Shown: positions 44,486 through 54,051, numbered from the stretch's first letter. The stretch is DNA of 64,000 nt from Agrobacterium sp. AGB01 (GCF_014851585.1 NZ_JACVAB010000005.1:372001-436000), one strand, 5' to 3'. The notes: generated by a model not told the origin, from the sequence alone. Translations and numbers: made by a program.

Positions 44486-45709
44486 TCAGGCGGTCTGTTC
44501 GACAGGCTTTTTGCCGTGTACGGCGGGAAAGGTGGTGGCGATGATGCAGACCAGAACCGCACAGGCGACAATCACCGAGAACGCGATGCCGTAATTTTGA
44601 TTGGTGGCCGAAAGGACAGCTCCGATCAGCATCGGGGATGCAAAGGAACCAAGCTGGGCGAGCGAGTTGATCAGGCCAGTCGCCGTTCCGACGGTGTTCT
44701 GTGGGAAGTGCTTCATAATGCTGACGAAGACGCTGATCGAGATCGCATTGAGAAAGACGTTGGAAACCGAGAGATAGGCAAAGGCGAGCGGAATGGATTC
44801 TTCATTGGCCATCAGGTAGATGAAGATCGCAGACACGGCAGAGCCGATGCAGATGAGATACTTTTCCTTTTGGTGGAAGTAGCGGTCGAGCAGCCAGCCG
44901 CAAGTCAGGAAGGAAATAAACCCGAGTGCTGGTGGGATCATCGAATAGGCGCCCATCTGCACCATGCTCATGCCTTTCACCTTCACCCAGTAGGACGGCA
45001 GCCAGGACTGCAGACCCCAGAAGACGATGTTGGTGAAGAAATAGACGAGCGTGATTTTCCAGGTCAGCGAGTTTTTCAGCAACGCACCAATGCGTTTCTT
45101 TTCTGAAACCTTTTCAACCTTTGCCTTGGCAACGGACTGGTCATCGACTGGCTTCATGACAAAGAAAAGCGCGATTGACATGCAGATGCCAACGCCGCCC
45201 AGCACATAAAACATCATCTGCCAGCTATGGGCAGCAATCAGTGCTGTAATGACGATCGAGCCGACGGCAAAACCAACCGATGCGCCGGACTGTAGCACCG
45301 ACTTGGCGCGCGCCATCTGCGACTTTTCAAAGTGTTCCGTGATGGCAACCGAGCCGCCTGCCGGAAACACTGCTTCACCTGCACCAGTAACGGCACGCGC
45401 AGCGGCAAGACCCACCGCGTTACTCACCGCGCCAGAGACTGCGGTTCCAAGCGACCAGACGGCGACAGCGGAACTGAGCACACGCCGCGCTCCGAAACGG
45501 TCCACCAGATAACCGCCGATCAGCTGGGTCATCGAATATGCAAGGAAAAACGCGCTGATGATCATGCCCTGATGATCTGAGCTAAGGCCGAACTCCTCAC
45601 TGATCGGGATGATGGCGATGTTGATTGCGGTCTTGTCGATAAAACCGACAACCCAGCACAGGAACAACATTCCTATGATCACATGGCGGCGTTGTATATT
45701 CGAAAACAT
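44486..45709 (-). CDS. MFS transporter, anion:cation symporter-like
   Basis: A 407-residue major facilitator with twelve predicted helices. Motif A is GGYLVDRFGARRVLSSA after helix 2; the first helix is IIGMLFLCWVVGFIDKTAINIAIIPI. This resembles the ACS family (glucarate, galactonate, hydroxyphenylacetate porters). The start ATG 45709 is supported by AAGGGGAA about ten bases upstream; a longer frame exists. It is the first gene of the MFS-amidohydrolase operon and is divergent from the PucR-type regulator. A likely substrate is the N-acyl amino acid or folate fragment cleaved by the downstream enzyme. Confidence 0.9.
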   Translation of the reverse strand: MFSNIQRRHVIIGMLFLCWVVGFIDKTAINIAIIPISEEFGLSSDHQGMIISAFFLAYSMTQLIGGYLVDRFGARRVLSSAVAVWSLGTAVSGAVSNAVGLAAARAVTGAGEAVFPAGGSVAITEHFEKSQMARAKSVLQSGASVGFAVGSIVITALIAAHSWQMMFYVLGGVGICMSIALFFVMKPVDDQSVAKAKVEKVSEKKRIGALLKNSLTWKITLVYFFTNIVFWGLQSWLPSYWVKVKGMSMVQMGAYSMIPPALGFISFLTCGWLLDRYFHQKEKYLICIGSAVSAIFIYLMANEESIPLAFAYLSVSNVFLNAISISVFVSIMKHFPQNTVGTATGLINSLAQLGSFASPMLIGAVLSATNQNYGIAFSVIVACAVLVCIIATTFPAVHGKKPVEQTA

Positions 45710-45778
45710 GTCTAGAGTTCCCCTTGCTTTGGCTTTTGTTCTTTGTGGCACCCCCTCAAAATAAAGCTATGTTGAAAC

Positions 45779-45806
45779 TCACATGAGAATGATTATTGTT
45801 ATGTGT
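45779..45806. promoter_or_regulatory. Possible operator between the MFS gene and the PucR-type regulator
   Basis: Short inverted words TCACAT and ATGTGT(G) 16 bases apart in the 117-base divergent promoter. Weak evidence; listed because the region must carry control sites for both genes. Confidence 0.2.
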
Positions 45807-45826
45807 GTTCAGCCATAAAGGTGTCT

Positions 45827-47734
45827 ATGAAAATCGATTTGCACTCTCATTCTCGGCTGCGCGAATTGGCGAGATCCGGGATAATCCGTTTTCAGGATTT
45901 TGATGTCGACATTGAAAACGCACCGCTGTCTTTGAACCACTCCATCACGCGTGCAGGTGGCAGTTTATTGCTGGTTGTTGACCACTCGCATTTTACTGCA
46001 AAGCAAACGCGGTTTGAAATTTTCGGCAGCAAGAGTGAGGTGATTGTCGCCGAAATCCTGCAAATCGTCAGGGATGAAATCATTTCTGTTCAAAGCAAGA
46101 CGGTCAGTATGCTGGCATCGGTCAACGCTGCTGTCATCAACTCGCTGGACGACAATGAAATTGTCGATAACGTCTTGCGCGAAGTGATGCATGTCTTGCC
46201 TCATTCGGATGCCGGAGTATTTCGCTTGTTTGATGAAGACAGCGGTTATCTTATCCCCGTCTCGTATGACGGACTTCCTGATGATTACAAAGACTATCGC
46301 CTGCAACCCAACGAATCCGTTTCCGGTGAAGTATTCACCACCGGCCGGCCATCGATCCATAACGGTCGTCAAAACATTATTGATGCCCACCGGGTCATGC
46401 GCCCTGAAAATCAATCCTTCATGGAACGCTCGCAAATTTCCAATGCGCTACTGTGTGTGCCCGTCATGGCCGAAGGTAAGCGCCTTGGTACACTGACAAC
46501 GCTGTGTTTTTCACGCGACGGTGCTTTTTCGGTGTTCGACCGGCAGGTTCTTGAATCCCTAGCGGCACAGGTTGCGATCGCTTACCAGAGGTCGCTTGTC
46601 TACCAGAACGCGCTTGCGACATCTGACCGGCTGGAAGCGATGCGCAGCGATCTTGCCCGCAAGAATGCAGAGCTTGATCGTGCGGTTCAGTTACACGACA
46701 CATTGCTGCGTATATTCTCGACCAGCGGCGGGCTGGCTGAACAACTTGCCATGGTCGCCAAGCTGTTCAATGTCGAGTTTCGGTTCGAAAACGTTCTTGG
46801 TATGGACTATCACTCCGGGCAGTGGAGCAGCGAGCGCGAAACACTGCAGCAAGTCGTTGAGGTGGCTGAGGCGCCGGTTGGATACTTCCATTTCGATGTG
46901 TCTGGTGACACCAGTTTTCACCGCGCTTTGTTTGGTACGTTGGCCGCCTTTGTCGCGCTGGATTTCGTTCGTGACATGTCCCGCGTCAATGTGCTCAACG
47001 CTAGCAAAAAAGCCTATTTCGAGGATCTGGCTGAGGGCATAGAGGGCGACGTTCTCAGATCGCAATTTGGCTTCAGACCGGATCGTTTCAGCCAAATTCT
47101 CGTTGCGACGCCTCCCGGTGAGCGGGCGCTCGTCGGAGCGCAACTGGCCTTGCACAAACATGAGGTCGAACTCCAGAACGCAACTAAGTTGACCAATGCT
47201 CTTGTGTTTCATGAGCGCGAGCAGATCGTCATGCTTTTTTCGGCCTCGACCATGGCGGCGCTTGAGAGAAACCTTGCGGTATTGATGGATGCGACAAGTG
47301 CGGTGTCGGTATGCATTGGGGCGAGCGATATTTACGAACAGCCGGGTTTTCACAGATTTGCACAGGCCCAAGCCATAAAGGCGGCCGAGTGCCTTTTGCG
47401 ACGGGGCCGTCCAGGTATTCTAACCAACAGGGACATGGGCATCGAACTGCTATTGGGTGGGCGTGACCGGCAAGAAGTATTGCGCTTTACCCGTCAGGTC
47501 CTGGATCCACTTCTCAATGACCAAAAACATCGCGTCCTTTACCAGACCCTGTTTCGCTACGTGCAGGAGGGAAAGTCGGCGGGGCGCACAGCTGATGCGT
47601 TACAAATCCACACCAATACGCTTTATCAGCGGCTGACCCGTATCGAGACTCTGACGGGTCGCAACATTGCCGATGCTGCGGATTTTACCTTGCTGAGCGT
47701 CGCCTGCCAGCTTCATGTTGCCTACGCAGATTGA
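45827..47734 (+). CDS. GAF-domain PucR/CdaR-type transcriptional regulator
   Basis: A large regulator of about 635 residues. The first 100 residues are of unknown type. Residues about 105-260 form a GAF domain (NEIVDNVLREVMHVLPHSDAGVFRLFDEDSG, LLCVPVMAEGKRLGTLTTLCF, FDRQVLESLAAQVAIAY), joined by a coiled coil to a central region. The C-terminus is the PucR helix-turn-helix (LYQTLFRYVQEGKSAGRTADALQIHTNTLYQRLTRIETLTG). Such proteins activate purine, sugar-acid or amino-acid catabolism genes. Divergent from the MFS-amidohydrolase operon, which is its likely target. Its end overlaps the convergent MFS gene by 13 bases. Confidence 0.85.
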   Translation: MKIDLHSHSRLRELARSGIIRFQDFDVDIENAPLSLNHSITRAGGSLLLVVDHSHFTAKQTRFEIFGSKSEVIVAEILQIVRDEIISVQSKTVSMLASVNAAVINSLDDNEIVDNVLREVMHVLPHSDAGVFRLFDEDSGYLIPVSYDGLPDDYKDYRLQPNESVSGEVFTTGRPSIHNGRQNIIDAHRVMRPENQSFMERSQISNALLCVPVMAEGKRLGTLTTLCFSRDGAFSVFDRQVLESLAAQVAIAYQRSLVYQNALATSDRLEAMRSDLARKNAELDRAVQLHDTLLRIFSTSGGLAEQLAMVAKLFNVEFRFENVLGMDYHSGQWSSERETLQQVVEVAEAPVGYFHFDVSGDTSFHRALFGTLAAFVALDFVRDMSRVNVLNASKKAYFEDLAEGIEGDVLRSQFGFRPDRFSQILVATPPGERALVGAQLALHKHEVELQNATKLTNALVFHEREQIVMLFSASTMAALERNLAVLMDATSAVSVCIGASDIYEQPGFHRFAQAQAIKAAECLLRRGRPGILTNRDMGIELLLGGRDRQEVLRFTRQVLDPLLNDQKHRVLYQTLFRYVQEGKSAGRTADALQIHTNTLYQRLTRIETLTGRNIADAADFTLLSVACQLHVAYAD

Positions 47735-48903
47735 GCGGATTTTATCTCTGACAAGTAAATTCTGTCGGTGGGACGCAAACGAATGGCGATAGTGGCAAGC
47801 ACCACACAAAGCCCAGACATCAGCCACCATGCGGGTGTCAGGTCAGAGAGGTTTTGTCGCAATATGCCGGCGACAAAGGGGAGTGTAGCGGCCAGTACAT
47901 ATCCTCCCCCTTGAACAAAGCCTAGGATTACACCAGCTTCATTACCCTCACCGTGGTCCAGTGAGACGATAAGCGACAAAGGAAACAGTGCGCCGATCCC
48001 CAGTCCCGCAAAAATTGCAGCTGGCCAGGCCAATGCAAGAGGCGCAAGGCAAAGCATAAGCATTCCGACAAGCAGAGATGCCAATGCGGTTAGCAATGCC
48101 GGTCTGCGATCATGGCTGCGATCCACACATAAGGAGACGGCAATTCCCGCGACGACTTCAGCGGCTGTGAGGGCGCCGAGAATGTTTCCTGCTGCCTGAG
48201 GCGACCAGCCCAGCTGGGTGAAAAATGGTGGTAGCCAGGCCAGAACAAGGGTGTAGGCGCCTGTTCCCAATCCAAAAAAAGCAAGCAGTGCCCAGGCCCG
48301 TGGCGACCTTTGAATGTTCAAAGCTGATGAGGTTGCTATGACCTGCGGGCCGTCTCGCGTTATCAGCCAGCTGACAATCGCCAAAAGGGCAGGGAGTGCC
48401 CATGCGCCAAGTGCTAACGGCCAACTCCACATGTTTGCAAGCCACGGAGATATCATGCTGGCGAGCAGCGCACCGCCCATAATAGCGGTTGAATACAGCC
48501 CCATGAGTTGAGCAGTCTGAGAACCAGCGCGTCTCCTGACAACGGTCGGCATCAGTGCTTGCACGATTGCGATGCCAACCCCGCCTAACGTTGCCGTGAG
48601 CAGCAATTTTGTCGACGTCGGCCCGCTGATCCGAGCGAGAGCGCCTAAGAAAATGAGCGCCAGCCCAAGAAGGATTCCTCTGTCTTCGCCGATAGTCCGT
48701 CGAAGCCATGATGTTCCGAGAAGGCAAACGCCCATCATGACGACAGGCAATGTTGTCAGAAGGCTTGCGGCGCTGTCGTTAAGGCCGGTATCTCGTTGTA
48801 TGCCATCGAGTAACGGGCCGATGGATGCAAGAATGGGGCGGAGGTTAAGGCCAACGAGTATGACGCTTGTAAAAAACAGGAGAGGAGAAGGAGACTTGTT
48901 CAT
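47722..48903 (-). CDS. MFS transporter, CynX/NimT-like
   Basis: A 393-residue MFS protein of the cyanate/2-nitroimidazole (CynX/NimT/YycB) family: FFTSVILVGLNLRPILASIGPLLDGIQRDTGLNDSAASLLTTLPVVMMG covers helices 1-2 and is characteristic; twelve helices are likely. It probably exports or imports a small organic compound. The start ATG 48903 is preceded by a loose AG-rich stretch. It is divergent from a MarR-family gene with a perfect palindrome between them, so MarR repression lifted by the transported compound is likely. Confidence 0.9.
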   Translation of the reverse strand: MNKSPSPLLFFTSVILVGLNLRPILASIGPLLDGIQRDTGLNDSAASLLTTLPVVMMGVCLLGTSWLRRTIGEDRGILLGLALIFLGALARISGPTSTKLLLTATLGGVGIAIVQALMPTVVRRRAGSQTAQLMGLYSTAIMGGALLASMISPWLANMWSWPLALGAWALPALLAIVSWLITRDGPQVIATSSALNIQRSPRAWALLAFFGLGTGAYTLVLAWLPPFFTQLGWSPQAAGNILGALTAAEVVAGIAVSLCVDRSHDRRPALLTALASLLVGMLMLCLAPLALAWPAAIFAGLGIGALFPLSLIVSLDHGEGNEAGVILGFVQGGGYVLAATLPFVAGILRQNLSDLTPAWWLMSGLCVVLATIAIRLRPTDRIYLSEIKSAQSA

Positions 48904-48983
48904 TTTTCTGCCAGAGCTATTGCCGGGAAGGCTCGAGGATTATACCTCTATGTAGAGCTATATGTTTCGATGTAGAGACAATG

Positions 48984-49001
48984 TATCTTGACGTCAAGAT
49001 A
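48984..49001. promoter_or_regulatory. MarR-type operator palindrome
   Basis: Perfect 18-bp palindrome TATCTTGACGTCAAGATA. It sits directly before the MarR ribosome binding site (AGGTGGGG) and 81 bases before the divergent MFS gene. It matches the size and symmetry of MarR-family operators. Confidence 0.75.
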
Positions 49002-49009
49002 GGTGGGGT

Positions 49010-49495
49010 ATGGATAGAGCGATGTTTGCGGCCACACAGTGGGCCAATGAAATGCCGACGATAAAGACTGGTCCCATGGTCCTGCTTGGTCGGTTGAACG
49101 AGGCCGCTTTGGTCATTGGTCGCGACCGGCTTGGTCCGGTCTTTACAAGCTTTGGTCTGCAACCCGGCGAATTCGATGTGTTGGCGACGCTCAGACGCAG
49201 TGGTGTTCCATACGCGCTGACGCCGACTGAACTTTACGAAGTGGCGATGATCTCCTCCGGCAGCATGACGAACCGAATTGATCGGTTGGAAAAAGCCGGG
49301 CTGATCGAGCGTCGTCCAAACCCATCCGATAAGCGTGGTACGCTCGTTGCGCTTACCGCAGACGGGTTGGAATTGATTGAGAAAGCTGTCGTTGCCCATG
49401 TTGCAAACCAGCACCTGATTGTGGACGGTTTGAGCAAGGATGAGCAGGAAACCCTGTCTTCGTTGTTGGAAAAGCTGCTGTCTTCGCAGCGATGA
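49010..49495 (+). CDS. MarR-family transcriptional regulator
   Basis: A 161-residue winged-helix repressor. The HTH lies at about 55-110: FDVLATLRRSGVPYALTPTELYEVAMISSGSMTNRIDRLEKAGLIERRPNPSDKRGTLVALT, with the wing SDKRG typical of MarR. Dimerisation helices flank it. It likely binds the palindrome at 48984-49001, controlling itself and the CynX-like MFS gene. The ligand is unknown; no cysteine is positioned as in OhrR-type redox sensors (the sequence has no cysteine at the N-terminus). Confidence 0.93.
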   Translation: MDRAMFAATQWANEMPTIKTGPMVLLGRLNEAALVIGRDRLGPVFTSFGLQPGEFDVLATLRRSGVPYALTPTELYEVAMISSGSMTNRIDRLEKAGLIERRPNPSDKRGTLVALTADGLELIEKAVVAHVANQHLIVDGLSKDEQETLSSLLEKLLSSQR

Positions 49496-49600
49496 GATTG
49501 TTCATGTGACGCGATCGCATGTGTGATGGCATGCGCCATGCGCCATGAGCTTCAAAATGATCAATGCGAAGAACCTGATTATCTCCTAACGCCTCAAAAG

Positions 49601-49627
49601 AAAGGCCGCCCTGAGGCGGCCTTTTTT
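49601..49627. terminator. Bidirectional terminator between MarR gene and opine-type ABC operon
   Basis: Perfect 10-bp stem AAAGGCCGCC / GGCGGCCTTT with loop CTGA. T-runs occur on both sides (TTTTTTT on plus, TTTCTTTT on minus), so it can end both converging transcripts. Confidence 0.88.
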
Positions 49628-49646
49628 TAAAAAGCGTGTTCTGAGA

Positions 49647-50498
49647 TTACGGCGTGACGTCGAAGCCGAACCACTTTTCAGACAGGCGCTTGACTGTGCC
49701 GTCTGCTTTCGCAGCGTCGATCGCCTCATTGAACATCTTCTGCAGCTCAGGTTCGCCCTTGCGCAGACCAACGGCAACACCACGCCCAAGAATGCCACCC
49801 TTGAAGAATGGACCGGTCATAACGATGTCTTCGTTGCCTGGCTTTTTGACGGTGTCGCTCAGATAGGCAAGCGATGCGACAACGAGATCAACACGACCAG
49901 ACTTCAGGTCGAGATCGTGCTGGTCGGTGGTCTTGTACTCGCGGATATCAGTGGAATCCTTGAAATATTTTTCGAGAAGCGTCAGGCCCAGCGACGCAGT
50001 CTGCACGCCGATCGTCCGTCCCTTGATTTCCGCAGCAACGTCGTCAATCGCCTTCTGCGCCGCAGCTTCGTCCTTGGCAAGATAAAGCGTTTCACCAGTG
50101 TGTGGCAGCTTGGCGAACGGGCTGTCCTTCAGCGTCGCAAAAGTCTGTGGTGTCAGGCCGTAAGATACCGAGAAATCGATGGTTTCTTCACGCTTTGCGG
50201 TCGCTGTGAGGCCTGCCATAATCGCATCGAACTTGCCGGCGTTGAGTGCCGGAATGATGCCGTCGAACGGCTGCGCAATCATGGTGCATTCCACCTTCAT
50301 GCGTGCGCAAAGGTCTTTGCTCAACTCAATTTCATAACCATCCAGCGTGCCATCAGGCTTGGTGAAGTTGTAGGGCCGGAAGGCGCCTTCGGTCGCGATG
50401 GTGATCTTGGTCCATGTCTTTTCTTCAGCGTGTGCCGAAGCGGCGGTCACAACGATGGCCGAAACGAACAGGGCTTTCAAAAATCCCTTGGTCTTCAT
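49647..50498 (-). CDS. Opine/amino-acid ABC transporter substrate-binding protein
   Basis: A 283-residue periplasmic binding protein. Signal peptide ends near SAHAE (residue 24). The mature part ITIATEGAFRPYNFTKPDGTLDGYEIELSKDLCARMKVECTMIAQPFDGIIPALNAGKFDAIMAG follows closely the octopine/nopaline/ornithine-binding type, with a conserved Cys pair. ATG 50498 was chosen over an upstream TTG/ATG frame because the signal peptide starts there. It is the last gene of its operon, separated from the ATPase by a hairpin that may set its expression level apart. Confidence 0.9.
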   Translation of the reverse strand: MKTKGFLKALFVSAIVVTAASAHAEEKTWTKITIATEGAFRPYNFTKPDGTLDGYEIELSKDLCARMKVECTMIAQPFDGIIPALNAGKFDAIMAGLTATAKREETIDFSVSYGLTPQTFATLKDSPFAKLPHTGETLYLAKDEAAAQKAIDDVAAEIKGRTIGVQTASLGLTLLEKYFKDSTDIREYKTTDQHDLDLKSGRVDLVVASLAYLSDTVKKPGNEDIVMTGPFFKGGILGRGVAVGLRKGEPELQKMFNEAIDAAKADGTVKRLSEKWFGFDVTP

Positions 50499-50521
50499 TT
50501 TACTTCCCTTACTGCAGTTAA

Positions 50522-50542
50522 ATGCCAAACCGCGTTTGGCAT
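50522..50542 (-). promoter_or_regulatory. Intra-operon hairpin before the binding-protein gene
   Basis: Perfect 9-bp stem ATGCCAAAC / GTTTGGCAT with a 3-base loop in the gap between ATPase and binding-protein genes. Such hairpins stabilise or separate mRNA parts, allowing more binding protein to be made; that role is inferred. Confidence 0.45.
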
Positions 50543-50564
50543 GAATGAATGCCGTTTAAAATAT

Positions 50565-51359
50565 TCAGCCCGCATTTTCGTGGCTGATGAATTTACGAAA
50601 CCGCTCCGATCTGGAGTTGGTGAACACGTCTTCCGGCGCGCCGTCTTCTTCCACCACACCCTGATGAACAAAGATGACACGGTTGGATACGTCGCGGGCA
50701 AAACCCATTTCATGGGTGACGACCAGCATGGTCCGTCCTTCTTCGGCTAGCCCACGCATCACACGCAAAACTTCGCCGACCAGTTCCGGGTCGAGTGCGG
50801 ATGTCGGTTCGTCGAACAGCATGACTTTGGGTTTCATTGCCAATGCACGGGCAATCGCGGCGCGCTGCTGCTGTCCACCGGACAGGTGAGCCGGGTAAAA
50901 GTCACGCTTGTCCGCGATACCGACCTTGGCCAACAAGGCTTCCGCCTCATCGACACATTCGGCACGGGGGCGGCCCTGAACATAGATCGGCGCTTCGATA
51001 ATGTTCTCGAGGATGGTCTTGTGTGACCAAAGATTGAAGCTTTGGAAAACCATGCCCAGCTCAGAGCGGATGCGCGAAACTTGCTGTTTGTCGGCAGGAA
51101 AAGCCTCACCCTTCGAATTTTTGGCCATGCGAATGGTCTCGCCGGAAACAGTCACCGTGCCGGAGGTCGGGATTTCCAGCAGATTGATACAGCGCAACAA
51201 CGTGGACTTTCCCGAGCCCGACGAGCCAAGAATTGAAATGACTTCGCCTTCTCGCGCTTCAAGCGAAATGCCTTTCAGCACTTCATTCGGGCCGAAGCTT
51301 TTTCGCAGGTTCTCAACGTTCAGCGCCACCGGGGCATTGGCAGAGATAACTTTACTCAA
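50565..51359 (-). CDS. Opine/amino-acid ABC transporter ATP-binding protein (HisP/OccP-like)
   Basis: A 264-residue ATPase: Walker [29 protein letters not shown]-loop, signature [15 protein letters not shown], Walker [15 protein letters not shown], switch His in VTHEMGFA. The start is TTG 51359 in a TTGA overlap with the permease stop. Closely related to the ATPase at 32704-33498, so the two systems look like paralogues with different catabolic partners. Confidence 0.93.
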   Translation of the reverse strand: MSKVISANAPVALNVENLRKSFGPNEVLKGISLEAREGEVISILGSSGSGKSTLLRCINLLEIPTSGTVTVSGETIRMAKNSKGEAFPADKQQVSRIRSELGMVFQSFNLWSHKTILENIIEAPIYVQGRPRAECVDEAEALLAKVGIADKRDFYPAHLSGGQQQRAAIARALAMKPKVMLFDEPTSALDPELVGEVLRVMRGLAEEGRTMLVVTHEMGFARDVSNRVIFVHQGVVEEDGAPEDVFTNSRSERFRKFISHENAG

Positions 51360-52075
51360 AGTGATTTTCCTTCGGTGAGGATGCTGACCGTTGGCTGGCG
51401 CAGATAGGGTGTAAGCCTGTATTCCGCGATCAGAAGCAGGCGGGTCAGAACGAAATTGATGGCCAGATAGATTGCACCGGCAATGACGAATACCTCAATG
51501 ACGCGGTAGCTTTCCGAGATGAGTTTCGCCGCAATACCGGTGACTTCCATCAATGTAATGATCGAGGCAAGCGATGTTGCCTTGACCATGGAAATCATCT
51601 CATTGCCGTAACCGGGCAGGGCCTGCCGGATGGCAAGTGGCATCACGATGCGTCGGAAGCAGGTGAAACGCGACATGCCGCAGGCCCTGGCTGCTTCAAC
51701 CTGGCCGTGAGGCACGGACAGAAGACCGCCACGGATGATTTCACCGGCATAAGCGGCATTGTTCAAGGTCAGCGCTATGATCGCACACCAGTAGGGTTCG
51801 CGCAGAATGGGCCACAGGAAGGAGTAACGGATCGCCGGAAACTGGCTAAGCCCATAATAGATGATGAATATCTGCACCAGAAGTGGTGTGCCGCGGAACA
51901 CGAAGATGTAGAGGCGTGCAATCCAGTCAAGCACAGTGACGCCGGACAGGCGCATCAGCGCCAGTAACAGGGCAAGCACTGCGCCGCAGATAATGGCGCT
52001 GACTGCCAGTTGCAGAGTGAGGGGCACGCCACCCATCATTGCCATCAAGGCTTCGGTGTAAAATTCCAGGTTCAT
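51356..52075 (-). CDS. Opine/amino-acid ABC transporter permease (HisM/OccM-like)
   Basis: A 239-residue permease with [26 protein letters not shown], the helix [22 protein letters not shown] and the EAA loop [36 protein letters not shown]. Overlaps the next and preceding genes by 4 bases each, so the operon is tightly coupled. It pairs with the following upstream permease as a heterodimer. Confidence 0.92.
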   Translation of the reverse strand: MNLEFYTEALMAMMGGVPLTLQLAVSAIICGAVLALLLALMRLSGVTVLDWIARLYIFVFRGTPLLVQIFIIYYGLSQFPAIRYSFLWPILREPYWCAIIALTLNNAAYAGEIIRGGLLSVPHGQVEAARACGMSRFTCFRRIVMPLAIRQALPGYGNEMISMVKATSLASIITLMEVTGIAAKLISESYRVIEVFVIAGAIYLAINFVLTRLLLIAEYRLTPYLRQPTVSILTEGKSL

Positions 52076-52788
52076 TTTGCCCTCCTGACACCACGTGAGA
52101 AGTGTCGCTCGGCGGCCTGCAGCATCGTGCCTGAAACCGAGGAGATCAGCAGATAGAGCGCGCCTGCGATCAGGAAGAAGTTGAACGGCAACCCCGTAGA
52201 CCCGGCACCGATCTGCGCCTGACGCAGAATATCAACAACACCAACGACAGAAATGAGCGCGGATTCCTTCAGGGCAACTTGCCAGACATTGCCAAGGCCG
52301 GGCAATGCGTGGCGAAGCGCCAGCGGCGCGATGATGCGGCGAAACTTCAGTGCCTGTCCCATGCCGCAGGCGGAGGCTGCTTCCAGCTCTCCCTTCGACA
52401 CGGCACGGAATGCACCGCGAAACACTTCGGTATGATGGGCGCCACAGGAAATGCCGATGGCCAGCACCCCGGCAAGGAAAGCCGGAAAACCGAGAAAACC
52501 TTGCGCCCCGAAAAACTTGCCGATGGCGGTCACGGCTGCGCTGCCGCCGAAATAAAACAGGTAGATAACCAGCAGGTCGGGAATGCCACGAATGATCGTC
52601 GTGTAACCATCAGCGATTGTCCGCAATGTACGCCCGCCGGAAATCTTTGCCCAGGCGGCAAAGACGCCAATGGCTGCACCAAGCGCAAATCCCATCGCCG
52701 CCAGCGATACCGTCACAAGGACCGCCATGGTTAAAACATAACCCCAGCCGTCAGGACCGAAGCTGAGAATGTCGAAAAAGGCCTTCAT
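52072..52788 (-). CDS. Opine/amino-acid ABC transporter permease (HisQ/OccQ-like)
   Basis: A 238-residue permease: GWGYVLTMAVLVTVSLAAMGF, the motif IIRGIPDLLVIYLFYFGG, and loop GELEAASACGMGQALKFRRIIAPLALRHALPGLGN. It overlaps the end of the M20 pseudogene upstream by 4 bases (ATGA), so it was once translated together with the hydrolase. The ATG 52788 stays intact, and the transporter may still work. Confidence 0.92.
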   Translation of the reverse strand: MKAFFDILSFGPDGWGYVLTMAVLVTVSLAAMGFALGAAIGVFAAWAKISGGRTLRTIADGYTTIIRGIPDLLVIYLFYFGGSAAVTAIGKFFGAQGFLGFPAFLAGVLAIGISCGAHHTEVFRGAFRAVSKGELEAASACGMGQALKFRRIIAPLALRHALPGLGNVWQVALKESALISVVGVVDILRQAQIGAGSTGLPFNFFLIAGALYLLISSVSGTMLQAAERHFSRGVRRAK

Positions 52789-53930
52789 GGTGTATCAGGC
52801 CATAATTTGAGGGGGCAATTGAACGTCATTTCACTTTCCGTCAACTCCAGGAGCTGTCTTTCATTTCGTTTCGACGGGCAGAGCCGGCTGCACGCTGTCA
52901 GGATTGGATTTACGAACGTAACGCCGTCCAGCTTACACGCGTGGTCTCGCTTGGCTTCTGCAATCCGATCAGGATTTCGAAACAGTTCGACCGCCGTGTT
53001 GCCCATGACTTTGGCAGCATGAGCCATTCCTTTATGAGCAGCAGGCAATTTTCCCTGCGCCACCATCTGCCACGAATGAAGCGGCGTGCCAATAGCGCAG
53101 GTCGCACCACGCATCTGCACGGTGGGGACAACCCAGCTTACCGTGCCAACGTCGGTCGACCCGACAAGGGAATTATCGCCGTGGTAGGGCTGATAAATAG
53201 CATCGCATAACGCGAGATCCGCCTTTGGCTCGACACCAAAACGGCGGAAGGCGTCGGAGATATCTTCCTTGGTCAGCGTTGCTTGAAAGCGCCGCGCTGT
53301 TTCCTGATCTTTTTCATCGAAGACAGGCGGCCCGAGCCGCTCAAGCGCGCGCTGCATGAGGAGTTCGAGCGGGACATTTCCGATCAGATTGGCGTCACCA
53401 CTGACGATTTCGCTTCGTACTGTGGATTCGGTCATCAGGGCTGCGCCTTCCGCAATCTTTTTGACACGTTCGAGCAGGGATTGCATGTCCGGAAGGCTGC
53501 GGGCGCGTATCAGGCAACGAACAACGGCCTTTGCCTGCACGACATTGGGTGCAAACCCGCCAATATCCATCACGGCGTAATGAATACGTGCAGAGGAGGG
53601 CATGTGCTCACGCATGTAATTTGCGCCGACATTCATCAATTCGACTGCATCCAGTGCGCTTCGGCCCAGGTGAGGGGCGGAAGCGGCATGGGCGGCACGG
53701 CCGGTGGAATGGAACGTTATGTCCATTGCAGGCGAGTGAAACTGGATCATTGACGCCGGCAAACGGTGCCGGGTGCCAGCAAAAAGCAATGTCCACATCG
53801 TCGAACAAGGCCTTCACGGACCATGAAACCTTTGCCTGAACCACCTTCTTCGGCCCGGCATCCATAATATTTGGTGTAAGGCGAAAAATCGATCTTAACT
53901 CGTGAGAGTCGAACTGGCGTCTGCTGAGCA
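52785..53930 (-). pseudogene. M20-family amidohydrolase, degraded (AbgB-like)
   Basis: Homology to the AbgB-like enzyme at 43085-44476 runs through three frames. The 5' part, YYGCRAEEGGSGKGFMVREGL, is read to about 53812; LFDDVDIAFCWHP...SLAC is read in the next frame to about 53730; and MDITFHSTGRAAHA to the end (338 codons, open from an ATG at 53798) in a third. Thus there are two frameshifts, near 53803-53815 and 53722-53735. The metal-binding N-terminal third (GHGCGHN part, about 110 residues) is absent, and upstream only faint traces remain. The intact C-terminal half alone cannot be an enzyme. It heads the opine-type ABC operon, whose transporter genes remain intact. Confidence 0.8.
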
Positions 53931-54051
53931 AGATCGCACTCAATTTATCAGAGTGATGGCTTCAGGCGCGGTTCAATTCCCCAGGTAAGTTTCTGCGCTT
54001 TACCCTGTAAGAGCGTCGCTGGCGTTATCAAAATCGATTACAAGATAGAAA

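Noticed and set aside
43547-45106. 519-codon plus-strand frame opposite the M20 hydrolase and MFS genes
   Set aside because: It spans two well-supported genes in antisense and its translation (rich in R, H, G, D, no family motif) is that of an antisense shadow.
52785-53798. A 337-codon intact hydrolase starting at ATG 53798
   Set aside because: The frame begins mid-domain; the first 25 residues are out-of-frame translation of upstream enzyme sequence, so the gene is broken.
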